NCBI GenBank assembly: GCA_027257055.1
Contig: JAPVLO010000054.1
Span: forward strand, 372,001 to 436,000
DNA length: 64,000 nucleotides
Source: Cephalopachus bancanus
Lineage: Eukaryota; Chordata; Mammalia; Primates; Tarsiidae
Direction of reading: 5' to 3'
The translations under genes and the position numbers were made by a program. Positions 12,482 through 22,658 of this stretch are shown here, in pieces. The notes under the pieces are model-generated. The model was not told the origin of the DNA, made no database searches, and saw only the letters and a program-made list of their open reading frames with translations. Numbering within the stretch: the first letter of the stretch is position 1; the number at the start of each line of letters is the position of its first letter.

Positions 12482-13720
12482 GTATCAATTTTCATTTTCT
12501 ATTCATCTTCACTGAGTCTTCACAAAACTTTTATGTGACTCTAAAATCCATCTGACATGTAGCAGAGTGGGTGTCTGCCAACATGGAATAATTGTATAAG
12601 AGAGATAAAAGCTGCTTTCAAATTAAAATATATTTTTTTTAAAACAGGAAACCAACATATCTTCTCTCCATGACTTGCTGGTGGCTCAAATTCCAAATTT
12701 TTAGCTTCATTGTCTAGTATTAGACAAATAAGGCCTTTGCTTCTGGTTTTTAAAAAAGCAATCATTGAATGATGTTACTCGTCTTAGTGAATCTGAATTC
12801 ATCAGATCTATTTCTGGGCTCAGATTTAGATTGTGCAAAGTTAAAAGAAAAAATGCTAACATCTCTACTGAAATATCACTTCATGTGATTCAAAATACTA
12901 CTTGAGACATGTTTCTTTCAAATTGTCTAAGATGTTTTCTTCAATGTGAAAAAGATATTGAGTTATATAATAAATTCAGAGTTATATAATAAATGCATAT
13001 ATTTTTATTCATTTATTATGTTTCTATACTGTCAAAAGTTAAAAAAATAAAAATGAGAAAGTTTTAAATATTTTTTTCTTTGGCAGATTTGGGACTGTAA
13101 AGCTACACTTACGAAATTTTTATTCTTTTTCCTTAAGCACAGAATCATTTCTTGGTTTGAATTTATTCTTGGTCGAGTGGCAGAAATATTCAACTTTTAT
13201 CAGATTTTTAATATCAAAAATTTCCATGGAGAGGGCTTCATAAACAACTGAATTAGAAAACTCAGAGTTAAAATCCAAATGTCAATTATTGGATTCAAGA
13301 ACTCAGTCAACTTATGCATCCTCCTGAAAATCAATTTCATTGTCTAAAAAATATGAGCAGTGATATATAAAGAATAAGTTCCTAACTCAGACTAAAATGT
13401 AGCAGAAAGAAATTCAGTAAATGTTAGTTACTATTGTTTTTGTTTGTATCTATATAAATGTTTGTAATATTAAGATACTAAGTTAATACTTTGTCTTCTC
13501 TGTGTGATAAGCAAAAGTAAATTTCAAAAATAACATTATATGTTTGATCTACCATATGTTGCCTTTTACCATGTTACTTTGCATGATTTTCTAAAATCTC
13601 AGTTTCAACAACTAAGGGAATGTTAATCGGGACTATGTGGAGCTGCAAAATGAGCCAGCGTAACATTAACTGTTTAGGTAGACTCCTTAGAATTCTTACT
13701 GGTTATCAAGTCCTACCTAC

Positions 13721-13980
13721 TTTTTTTTTTTTTTTTTGAATTGGGTCTCACTCTGTTGCCCAGGCTGAAGCGCAGTGGCATGCTCACAGCCACCTCAGCC
13801 TTGACCTGCTGTGCTCAGACAATCCTTCCACCTCAGCTACGTACGCCACCTCACTCAGCTAATTTTTTTTGTGTGATTTATTGTAGAGCCGAGGCCTCAC
13901 CAAGTTGCCCAGGTTGTTCTCAACAAAACCCCAGGCTCAGGCAATCCTCTCGCCTTGACTTCCCAAAGTGCTGGGATTAC
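13721..13980 (-). repeat. Alu-type SINE, diverged
   Basis: The copy is inverted: a poly-T tail at 13721-13737 is followed by the complement of the right arm (GGTCTCACTCTGTTGCCCAG), the linker with TGATTTATTGTAGAG and a left arm ending CCCAAAGTGCTGGGATTAC. It lacks the extreme 5' end of the element and is more diverged than the young copies elsewhere in the window. Confidence 0.88.
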
Positions 13981-14819
13981 ATTTTATTTTGAAGGGATGA
14001 TGCCCTGCTCATCATTCATGGGTAGTCTAAGCATCCAAAAGGTACCCTTCAAATTGTTGTCTTCTGTTAGTTCATATTCCTCTTAACTCAGAACATCACA
14101 GTGGCTGATTTAATCAAGGACTATCTTACTTCTTACTGAATTTCCTGGGCTCCTATAACCACCCCCTTTATCTTTTTTATATTTTTAAAATAATTGATGA
14201 TAGATATATTTTGTAGCTAGCAAGAGATGAGCATTATTCTCTCTCAACAATTTTTTTTTTAAATTAACAACTATGTGTCTAAAGGAAATTCTTTGGTTCT
14301 AACTTCTAAAATCTGAAATCTACTCAGAGGCATTATTTCTTCATAAATATTTGCCTAAAATTTATTTTCTATTCTTTATTATTACCAAATGTTGTGAAAA
14401 TTCTACTTCAAAATCATCTTAAGTTATTTTCTCAGTTTTTGCATGTGTTAGATTAAATATGCATTGGTCAAGCAACTTAAAAATATTAGTTATGAGATCT
14501 AATTTTTTTCATTTAAAACGGTATCATTATATTGAGTTTTAGATTCTTCAAAAGTCTAAGGCCATCAATATGAAACATATTGTTTTCCAAAGTTGTTATT
14601 TTGAATAACTTAAATCTAGACTTTAACTTAATCTCAATTTCTTTCTCATCTTTCTTAAACTCATTCCTTCCCCCACCTCAACCTTTCTGTGATGAATTTT
14701 TTTTTTTTGCAAGATAAAATCTACACCCATCAAAATGTGGAAATCATGCTGTGCAGATAGATGATTTTTTGCAGAATGCACATGACTAGCTCTTCAGAAG
14801 TCCCTCCTGTGTCAATCCA

Positions 14820-15290
14820 GATATTAGTTCTGTTCCGCTAACCTATGGCTTTGACACAGTTCGTCTATTATTGAAGTTTGTATAAGTGTAATAATACAGT
14901 ATGCTTTATTTGTATCTAATCTTTTTTGCTCATAATCTGCTTGGGAGATTCATCTTTGCTGGTGTGTTATGTAGTAGTGTGTTTCTCTCATAGACTTTTG
15001 CATTGGTTCCACTTTTTGACTGTTATGAATCATTTGTTCCATTCATAAATGTACATATTTCTGATGGGCAAATAATTATAAATTGAATTCATGTTAAAAA
15101 CGGGTGTGCATATATTTTAATGAAATACTATTGACAAACATTTCTGAAGGGATTTTTCCAATTCCTAATCTCTCCAGAAATGTCTCAGAGTTTGAGTTGT
15201 TCCTTATCCCTGCCAATATGTGTTATTGCTAATCTATTTATTTACATTTTTATTTTAGTCATTCTGGTGAACAAGGTATACTAGTTTTAA
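14820..15290 (-). repeat. Ancient LINE-1 (L1M-like) 3' fragment
   Basis: On the + strand the order of phrases follows the reverse complement of old mammalian L1 3' ends: TAATACAGTATGCTTTATTTG, GGGAGATTCATCTTTGC, TCTCCAGAAATGTCTCAG region, then TTATTTTAGTCATTCTGGTG. It is strongly diverged and has no open frame. Confidence 0.55.
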
Positions 15291-15592
15291 CATCAAAATT
15301 GGACTTCTTACAATAGGTTAATAAAATATTTGTAAACTGCAAAGCCATCAGGTAGTATATTAGTATAGTAGAGGTATTACAAACTTCAATAACTATGGGA
15401 TTTGAGGAAGTAATGTAAGTAAATAGAGTTTATTAGATGCCAAATAATAGTGAATGACAGACTCCATGGTGACTATGGGTGTGAATGAAGAACAGTGTGG
15501 TTAGGGATACTGCCGTAACCAGGAGCAAATGTGCTTGTTGCAAGGAGTATCCAACCAACTAGATTCTCAGTTGTAAAGACATGTCAAAATAT

Positions 15593-15682
15593 GCACTTTG
15601 GAAGGTGGAGGCGAGAGGACTGCCTGAGCTCAAGGGTTAAAGATCAGCCTGGGAAACTTGAAAAGACCTCTTCTCTACAATT

Positions 15683-15731
<49 letters not shown>

Positions 15732-15916
15732 AGATAACTGGGTTTGGTAGCACATTTCTGCAGTTCCAGTTACTTGGAAGACTGGTGGAAGGATTGCCTG
15801 AGAGCAGAAGGGTGAGGCTGCAGTAGCCATGAGCATGTGACTGCACTCTAGCTTGGGTGACAGAGTGAGACTATGACTCAAAACAACAACAGCAAAATCA
15901 TCAACAACAACAACAG
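15593..15916 (+). repeat. Diverged Alu-type SINE with a GATA microsatellite in its central linker
   Basis: It begins within the left arm (GCACTTTGGAAGGTGGAGGC) and runs to GGTGACAGAGTGAGACTATG plus a degenerate CAA-rich tail. At the A-rich linker between arms it carries an (ATAG)n tract at about 15683-15736 with one interruption. This is a clear case of a microsatellite born in an Alu linker. Confidence 0.85.
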
Positions 15917-17064
15917 ATGTAAAATTATGATTCCGTATTGCCATCATTTTATTTTTCAAGAGAAACCAAAATCCATATTTTGAGTGGTGTTTCTGATTAA
16001 AATTGTTGACAACTAATTTAATTTTAAAAAGCAATATTGCCCAAACCAAGCACAACAGGGGCCATTGTCCATAGATATGATGTGGGCTGTAAATTTTCTC
16101 ATTTTTTTAAGTGATGCATTTATGCCCTCAGAAGAGGACATTTTTTCCCTCCAGACTCATTACTATACAGGAATCTACAAAAGTAATTCTTATAAATAAT
16201 AGATGATCTTAGAAATAAATACCAATTCATTTTTCTGTGGGAACATATGCTTTTCTCTTGCTTCAATGCAAAATTAGTTTGGTTACCCTTTTGACATTTA
16301 ATCTGCTTAACATGTTAAAATAAAATTTAAAAGAGGAATGTAAGGGCATTGCATTTAATAGTTATTGAAAACTCTTTTGACATGTACGTTTCAGGGAAAC
16401 CTCTTTTTGTAAGAGTTGAGCTAAACAAAAATTGATATTTTTTTAGTTTAGAACTGGAAACTTGAAAGGGCCTCTAACAGACGTCCTTTTGGTTTTTTCT
16501 CTTTGAAAAGTCTTACATTAAGAATTAACAATATGTTTTAAAATGTACTCATATTTGGGAAATATCACACATTAATGTAAATTCTTATATATGTATAAAA
16601 TTTTTGTCAGATGATTTTATTGGAACAGTTTTAATGAATGGAAGAACACTATGTACAAGACAACTGTCAGTGAGAAGATGGAAATATGCTGAAGATAATG
16701 TTATAATTTTTCTCAAAGATAAAGTCATTTACTAATGAATATAAGTAAAATAGATTAAAGTATTAACTGTCTATTGATAATTTTAAAAGATATCCAGAAA
16801 TAACTGAAAATGTTCACCTGCAATTTAATAGATTTACCATTAGGAAAAAATTACTTTTTCCCCCCTCAGACCTGAAAACATGAACTTGTTTTGTATAAAT
16901 ATTTACAGTCACTTGTAATTTGTTATTTTAAGTACTCTAACTAACACTTTTAATTAAAGTTATTTTCTCAAGTGTATTTCAAATTCTAGGTGTCAAAATC
17001 TGATTTTGAGTTGAAGTGTGTTAAGAATTTGTTTTCAAATGCAGTTTCTTTTTTTGAATAATAG

Positions 17065-17135
17065 GAATTATCCATGGAATCTGGAATTGATCCTGGCCAG
17101 GAATATGGACAAGATTATTACAGTTATGAGCATGG
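17065..17135 (+). CDS. PCDH15: PCDH15 71-nt cassette exon (ELSMESGIDPGQEYGQDYY)
   Basis: The acceptor is tttgaataatag ending at 17064 and the donor is gtacat at 17136. The exon encodes ELSMESGIDPGQEYGQDYY, then SYEH and a split Gly codon. It starts in phase 0 and ends in phase 2, matching the 18015 exon. The Tyr-rich segment gives possible phosphorylation sites in the cytoplasmic domain. The sequence agrees with mammalian PCDH15 as I recall it. Confidence 0.9.
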
Positions 17136-18014
17136 GTACATCTTCAGATTTTTTATTCAGAATCTTATTGTAATATTTTATTAATAATAGGGAGTTATTA
17201 AATTATCATCACTAACATTTGTTTTTAAATGTCATTTCATTAGTTTAATATCTGAAAATGAGTGATGCATCTAGCTTTAACTTTTATCAAGTTTTAATAC
17301 TTTTTTCTATATTGAGTTCTGTATTGATATTTTATATTGACATTGATTGCAATTCGAGAAATGTGGTAAAATTATTCAAGATCATTTAAACAAGAAATAT
17401 AAGTCAAACATATTTGCTCAATTTCTGAATTCACCATTTCTTTCATATGAGGTGTTTAACATTTTATCCAGTCAGCCTAAAGTTTTGCATAAGTGCAGTT
17501 AAGAAACAGAAAACATACTTCAGAAAGCAGAAACAAGCATTTCAAAAGCCATTTATACATATACAAATTAACCACTTTCAAAATATACAAAAGAAAAATG
17601 TAGTGACTGTCACAGACCACTTTTGAAGCAAAATTTTAATGTAGAGACATAGACTTTATGTTCTAAATGAGCTGTTTACTTAAAAAAAAGAACTATTTTG
17701 TGTCCTAGCTTCTTCAGCTGATAGAGAAGCAATATGCCATTTTCTTCATTCTATCTTTTCCCCAAAACTTATATCTGAAATAACTCAACTCTCTTTATTG
17801 TTATTCCAGGATACCATTATGGCAAAAATCATTGGTCATCAGGTAGTAGTACTTACTCTTTAGTTTTGTAACTAATTTACAAGGAGTCTAGTAGGTGCCG
17901 TACAAATTTCTGTTGACTGAATGGTGGAGAACAAGAAGAAAAAGGAGTTCATTCATGGTAGATTCTGTACGGATCACATGACAAGATGTTTAAAGTTGTA
18001 AGTTTATATTACAG
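17136..18014 (+). other. PCDH15: PCDH15 intron containing a candidate extra exon
   Basis: This AT-rich intron has no repeat that I recognise. It contains a short block at 17810-17842 bounded by good-looking splice signals, described separately. The intron ends with acceptor gtttatattacag. Confidence 0.6.
17810..17842 (+). other. PCDH15: Candidate 33-nt cryptic or cassette exon
   Basis: A pyrimidine-rich acceptor (ctctctttattgttattccag, AG at 17808-17809) and a donor gtagta at 17843 bound 33 bases. Inserted between 17135 and 18015 it is phase-neutral (2 to 2) and has no stop, giving an in-frame insertion reading IPLWQKSLVI before the split Arg codon. I do not recall this peptide from known PCDH15 isoforms. 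In another phase the block reads YHYGKNHWSS, which resembles the Tyr-rich neighbours, but that frame is not compatible with the flanking exons. This rests on splice-site appearance only. Confidence 0.3.
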
Positions 18015-18123
18015 GTATGAAATGCCTCAATATGGAAGTCGCCGTCGATTGTTACCACCAGCTGGACAGGAGGAATATGGTGAAGTGGTTGGTGAAGCTG
18101 AGGAAGAATATGAGGAGGAAGAG
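18015..18123 (+). CDS. PCDH15: PCDH15 exon common to CD2 and CD3 (EMPQYGSRRRLLPPAGQ)
   Basis: The acceptor is gtttatattacag ending at 18014 and the donor is gtaatt at 18124. The first base completes the Gly (after 17135) or Met (after 1031) codon, then YEMPQYGSRRRLLPPAGQEE follows, ending in an acidic stretch (GEAEEEYEEEE) in phase 0. It joins to the CD2 exon (GAA AAA CCA) or the CD3 exon (TGG GCA AGA), both starting in phase 0. The basic SRRR and acidic blocks agree with mammalian PCDH15 as remembered. Confidence 0.93.
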
Positions 18124-19312
18124 GTAATTACTATAATTTTATTATGTGAGGTAATATTCCAAGAACAGTGTTTATTAGCCCTATATGCCTAACAGGCTAC
18201 AGAACACTTCAACTTTCAGAAGGTCTATTCATTTAGTACTTGTTTTCTATAGACTTTTGATAACGCAGACCATCTTTTTGCCTTGACTGTGGAGGAAAAT
18301 TAACTTTAACTAGTTTAGTTTATTTCCTTCCATAAAATTTTGAACATTTGGAAAAAAACTACAGTAAAATTTATGTTTTCTAAAATTCTCATGTTGCTCT
18401 GTAAAGATAATATTATAATCAAATACATTTTTAAAATTCTGCAAAACAATGGTTCCTTTTTTGATGATACATTATTTAGCAGAACTAAAAATCATGAAAA
18501 AAATACAGCCTCCATTGTTCAATTATTAGACAAAAATGAAATATTTTCACTAAGGTTTTGAAGACATTGTGCAATTTATGTTTAAATTAGTATGAGTCAG
18601 CTAGGCACGGTGGCTCATGCCTGTAATTCCAACACTTTGGTAGGCCAAGGAGAGAGGATTGCTTGAGCCCAGGAGTTCAAGACCAGCCTGGACAACATAG
18701 CGAGACCTCATCTTTAAAAACAAAAACAAACAAACAAACAAACAAAAAACTCAAACAAACAAATACATTAACATGAGTTATCTCTGTCAAACTCTTGTAC
18801 TTGGCCTGCAATATTTATTTGGCAAATATAGTCAATCACAAGAATAACAAGTGAGTGTCACTGTAGCTTTAAATTGTGCAAAATTTAATAAAACAGTCAA
18901 ATTTTGTATAAAATATAAACTATCATATTTCCTAGATCATTTACAATTCTTCGACTATACTTAAAGGAAATACATAATGCTATTAAGAAAAGTCAAGGTA
19001 TAGGAGAGGGAAGAGGCAATGATTATTATTTTTTTCTTTGATTTAAAATGCAAAATAAACTTTGAATAACAAAAGAATGGAGATTATTAGATATTGGTAT
19101 AATAAAGTTTAAGTAAAAATAAAATAATTTACTTTCTCTTAAGTACCTTCTGTCTATATACAGTAGATACTTTTTAAATTGTTTTCTTAAACCAGTTATA
19201 TAACTTGAAGCTATCACCCTGCAGATTCACTCCTACTTAACTTATGTGGGACAAGGTCATATCATAACTATCCCAAAGCTGATACTTCAATTACATTTTT
19301 TACAATTTTCAG
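18124..19312 (+). other. PCDH15: PCDH15 intron before CD2
   Basis: This intron runs from donor gtaatt to acceptor ttacaattttcag. It contains one half-length Alu-like SINE (18600-18765); the rest is AT-rich with nothing recognised. Confidence 0.65.
18600..18765 (+). repeat. Free left Alu monomer (FLAM-like) or half Alu
   Basis: The sequence GCTAGGCACGGTGGCTCATG through GCCTGGACAACATAGCGAGA and a CAAA-rich tail matches only a left Alu arm, with no right arm after the tail. Its wording is closer to generic AluJ/FLAM than to the window's young family, so it is probably an old monomer. Confidence 0.75.
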
Positions 19313-20173
19313 GAAAAACCAAAGAAAATTAAAAAACCAAAAGTTGAAATTAGAGAGCCTAGTGAGGAGGAAGAAGTAGTCGTAACTATTGAAAAACCAC
19401 CGGCAGCTGAGCCTACATACACAACATGGAAGAGAGCCAGGATATTTCCTATGATTTTTAAGAAAGTTAAAGGATTAGCTGAGAAAAGAGGTGTCACTGA
19501 CCTTGAGGGTGAAGAGTGGCAGAGACGTCTTGAGGAAGAAGATAAAGATTATTTGAAACTAACTCTGGACCAGGATGAAGCTACAGAAAGTACTGTAGAA
19601 TCAGAGGAGGAATCCTCAAGTGACTACACTGAATACAGCGAAGAAGAATCTGAGTTCAGTGAGTCTGAGACTACAGAAGAGGAATCGGAGTCAGAGACTC
19701 CCTCTGAGGAGGAGGAGGAAAGTTCTACTCCTGAATCTGAAGAATCTGAATCCACAGAGTCAGAAGGAGAAAAAGCAAGGAAAAATATTGTACTTGCAAG
19801 AAGAAGGCCCGTTGTTGAGGAGGTCAAGGAAGTCAAAGGCAGAAAAGAGGAGCCACCTGAAGAACAAGAAGAACCTAAGGTGGAAGAAGAAGAAGAACAC
19901 CCAGAAGAAGAAGAAAGTGAACTGGCTCCTATGGAAGAATCTACAGACCTTGAAGGTCAAGATGTTCCTGAGGTGGGCAGTGCAGAATCAGTTTCAGTGG
20001 AAGGAGGTGTGGAAAGTGAGGAGGAATCAGAATCAGGAAGTAGTAGCAGTAGTAGCGAAAGTCAGTCTGGAGGTCCATGGGGCTTTCACGTGCCAGAGTA
20101 TGGCAGAAGCAAGAATGCAAATCAAAAGAAGTCTCCAGGAGTAAACTCTGAAGGTTACAACACAGCACTTTAA
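19313..20173 (+). CDS. PCDH15: PCDH15 CD2 terminal exon (alternative cytoplasmic domain 2)
   Basis: This 3' terminal exon encodes 286 residues, with TAA at 20171-20173. Acceptor AG is at 19311-19312. It opens with a basic segment (EKPKKIKKPKVEIREPSEEE), then TYTTWKRARIFPMIFKKVKG, then EGEEWQRRLEEEDKDYLKL. A long Glu/Ser-rich acidic region (about 19570-20060) with many S/T-x-x-E sites of CK2 type follows, and the C-terminus is SEGYNTAL. The last four residues NTAL are a class I PDZ ligand. The domain matches the CD2 tail of mammalian PCDH15 as I remember it (exon 38 in the human convention). From the literature, CD2 is the isoform tied to kinociliary links and mature tip links, and PCDH15 works with TMC1/2, LHFPL5 and TMIE. 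The frame is intact, and the low-complexity acidic repeats explain the long spurious frames on both strands. Confidence 0.93.
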   Translation, partial: EKPKKIKKPKVEIREPSEEEEVVVTIEKPPAAEPTYTTWKRARIFPMIFKKVKGLAEKRGVTDLEGEEWQRRLEEEDKDYLKLTLDQDEATESTVESEEESSSDYTEYSEEESEFSESETTEEESESETPSEEEEESSTPESEESESTESEGEKARKNIVLARRRPVVEEVKEVKGRKEEPPEEQEEPKVEEEEEHPEEEESELAPMEESTDLEGQDVPEVGSAESVSVEGGVESEEESESGSSSSSSESQSGGPWGFHVPEYGRSKNANQKKSPGVNSEGYNTAL

Positions 20174-20640
20174 AAAAAGATAACAGTAGGTGGGAGTTTT
20201 GCAGTGGAGTGCTTTTGTGTGCAGTGCCTTCTGTGTGTTCTCTGAAATGACACTTGAAGAGGAGGAAATTGATCATGATTTTGACATGACTTAAGATGAG
20301 AAGCTTGCCAGAAAAGTGAATATATATGCTATCCAATTAGATTTGAATGTTAGACTATATTAGAGTAAAACTGACTAATCCTGTCTCTGATTAGTAAATT
20401 GAAACACATCAATATTTACTATTCACTATTAGGATTTTTGTTAATGCAATGTGGCATTATGTGTTATCAGGGATACTGTCTATTGGGATGGATGGTATAT
20501 ATACATATATATATGTATATGTACATACATATATACACACACATATATATGTAATCTTTCAAAATAAATATTAGGATAAGCTGCAACAAATTAAATCTCT
20601 AACAATCCACTTTTGCATATATGTACATTTCAGCTGGCAA
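20174..20640 (+). other. PCDH15: Probable 3' UTR of the CD2 transcript with an AT/TACA microsatellite
   Basis: Sequence following the CD2 stop includes an alternating TATATACA/TATATGTA tract (about 20499-20551) and then AATAAA at 20563-20568, a plausible cleavage signal. Later AATAAA hexamers exist near 20990, so the true end is uncertain. Confidence 0.4.
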
Positions 20641-21408
20641 AGGTATTATGAAAAATATCATGAACATGTTCAAATAAGCTTTTATCTGCCAACTTTAAAT
20701 ATTAGTAGTTTAGTGAAATAACAATTTAAAATTTAAAACTTATTAGACTTTCTGTTGTGATTATGAACTAAAGTGAATATTAAAAAATGAATTTTAACAG
20801 TTATAAAATATTTTTCTGGGCAAGTAAACACAATGATTTTGAATTATAGATCTAGAAATCAGAATTATAGCTTACTCAGTGCAAAGTGTTGATAGTTCAC
20901 ATATCCCATAACTACCATAGGATTTTGAGAAAAATATAGTATTATTTAACCTTTGCTTTATGCCATTTCTAATGTTGACTGGTAAAATAAAAATGAATTG
21001 TGAAAATGTCCATTTGTTTCAATTGCTTACAAAAGTTTAGAATAATTAGCTTTCAGTTTTGTGTATTAATAAGTTATACAAGTTGGAAAGATATTTTCTT
21101 TTAACTTGACATATATCTATACAGCAAAATCCCCAAAAGCAGGATATTTCAAGTGAATAAATGTTTTGGCAGTGAATGGACACTGAATTAAAAAGTAGAG
21201 TCATGTTGGTTTATAAATACCTTTAAAATATTGGGAATAGAAACATTAGTATGAACAGAATATACTAATGCTCTTCATTCCTTTAAATTTAACTTTTCTG
21301 AATAGTATAGCAGCTGTCAAACAATGAACTAGATCCTTAGTTAAAAATAAATAATACAATGTATTTCCCCCCGTGGGAAGCAGTAACTTGCTTTAAAAGA
21401 ATATACGA

Positions 21409-21703
21409 GCCGGGCTCAGTGGCTCAGCCTGTAATCCTGCACCTTTGGGAGGCTGAGGTGAGTGGATTGCCTGAGCCCGCGGGTTCGAGACCCGCCTGGG
21501 CAGCGAGACCTCATCTCTACAATAAATCAAAAAATCAGCCGGGCGTGGTAGCGCATGCCTGTAATTCCGGCTACTCGGAAGGCTGAGGCGGAAGGATCCC
21601 GGAACCCAGCAGGTCGAGGCTGCGGTGGCCGGGAGCGGCCACTGCACTCCAGTCTGTGTGACAGAGTAAGACTCCAACTCAAAAAAAAAAAAAAAAAAAA
21701 AAA
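21409..21703 (+). repeat. Alu-type dimeric SINE, full length, near family consensus
   Basis: It starts GCCGGGCTCAGTGGCTCAGC and ends GTAAGACTCCAACTC with an uninterrupted A tail of about 23. Target-site duplication AAAAGAATATACGA is at 21395-21408 and again directly after the tail, to about 21713. The long pure A tail and close match to sister copies suggest a recent insertion. Confidence 0.93.
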
Positions 21704-21777
21704 GAATATACGAATTTTCTGAAATGTTTACTCCCTGACTCAGCAACACTTCTTTCAAACATTATTAGACTCTAAAG

Positions 21778-22470
21778 CAGCAGTCCTCAACCCCAGGGCC
21801 ACGGTCTGTGGTACAAACTGAGTGGTACAGCAGGAGGTGAGTGGCAAGCAAGTGCATCTTCATCTGTATTTACAGCTGCTCCCCATCCCTCACTTTATGG
21901 CCTGAGCTCTGTCTCCTGTCAGATCAGCCGAGCAGGGACCCTATTGTGAACTGGGCATTCAGGGATGTAGGATGCACACTCCTTTTGAGAATCTAATGCC
22001 TGATGATCTGTGGTGGAGCTGAGGCAGTTATGCTGGCGCTGGGGAGCAGCTACAAATACAGATTAACATTAGCAGTGAGGTTTGACTGCACAGAGACCAT
22101 AATAAATTAATTACCTGCATATTCATGTCAAAATCCTATCAGCAAGTGGCAAGTGAGTTGATATACTCCAATTGCATAGCTGCATCTGGTAACAGGCTTT
22201 AAGTCAGAATCCAATGCTTATTTTGTCCATGCATTGCCCACCCATTATTTTCTTTACCACTTCTACCCACACCTCTTTTTTAAAGGTGAGTTGTATAATT
22301 ATTTCATTGTATATTACAGTGTAATAAAAATAGAAATAAAGTGCACAATAAATGTTATGCACTTGAGTAATCTCAAAACCATCTCCCCTACCCCACCTCC
22401 AGACCTCACTCATAGAATAATTTTCTTCTACAAAACTGGTACCTGGTGCCAAAGATGTTGGGGACTGCTG
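21778..22470. mobile_element. hAT-Charlie non-autonomous DNA transposon, MER1-like, both ends intact
   Basis: Terminal inverted repeats CAGCAGTCCTCAAC (21778 onward) and GTTGGGGACTGCTG (ending 22470) match with one mismatch. An exact 8-bp target-site duplication CTCTAAAG flanks them (21770-21777 and 22471-22478). An 8-bp duplication with CAG...CTG ends is diagnostic of hAT elements. Internal phrases (GGTGAGTGGCAAGCAAG, CCTGATGATCTGTGGTGGAG, ACCTGGTGCCAAAGATGTTG) fit the primate MER1 family as I remember it. There is no transposase frame. It sits about 190 bp upstream of the CD3 acceptor. Confidence 0.85.
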
Positions 22471-22658
22471 CTCTAAAGACAATAAAGAATTGGTTAGAAT
22501 AAACTGATGTTACTAAAGAGTTGCATCCTTCTACCTCTCTTGAGTAATTTACCTTTGATAGCTTTCTAAGTGTCATTGTTTTAGATTTCACAGACATTGT
22601 AATCTTTGCCCTTTTCATTACTTTGATAATGACTTACATATTGTTTTTTATTTGTCAG

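Larger units (their letters stand above)
12482..17064 (+). other. PCDH15: PCDH15 intron
   Basis: This long intron contains two old Alu-type SINEs (13721-13980 minus, 15593-15916 plus) and an ancient L1 3' fragment (about 14820-15290 minus). Elsewhere it is AT-rich with nothing that I recognise. Confidence 0.65.
20640..22658 (+). other. PCDH15: PCDH15 intron before CD3
   Basis: This remaining intron contains a full-length Alu-type SINE (21409-21703) and a hAT transposon with both ends preserved (21778-22470). It ends at acceptor tttttatttgtcag. The 20640-21390 part is AT-rich and unrecognised. Confidence 0.65.

Noticed and set aside
19620..20144. Plus-strand Lys/Arg-rich 174-codon frame in CD2
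   Set aside because: It is a shifted reading of GAA/GAG/AGT repeats of the acidic domain. The in-phase frame matches PCDH15 CD2.
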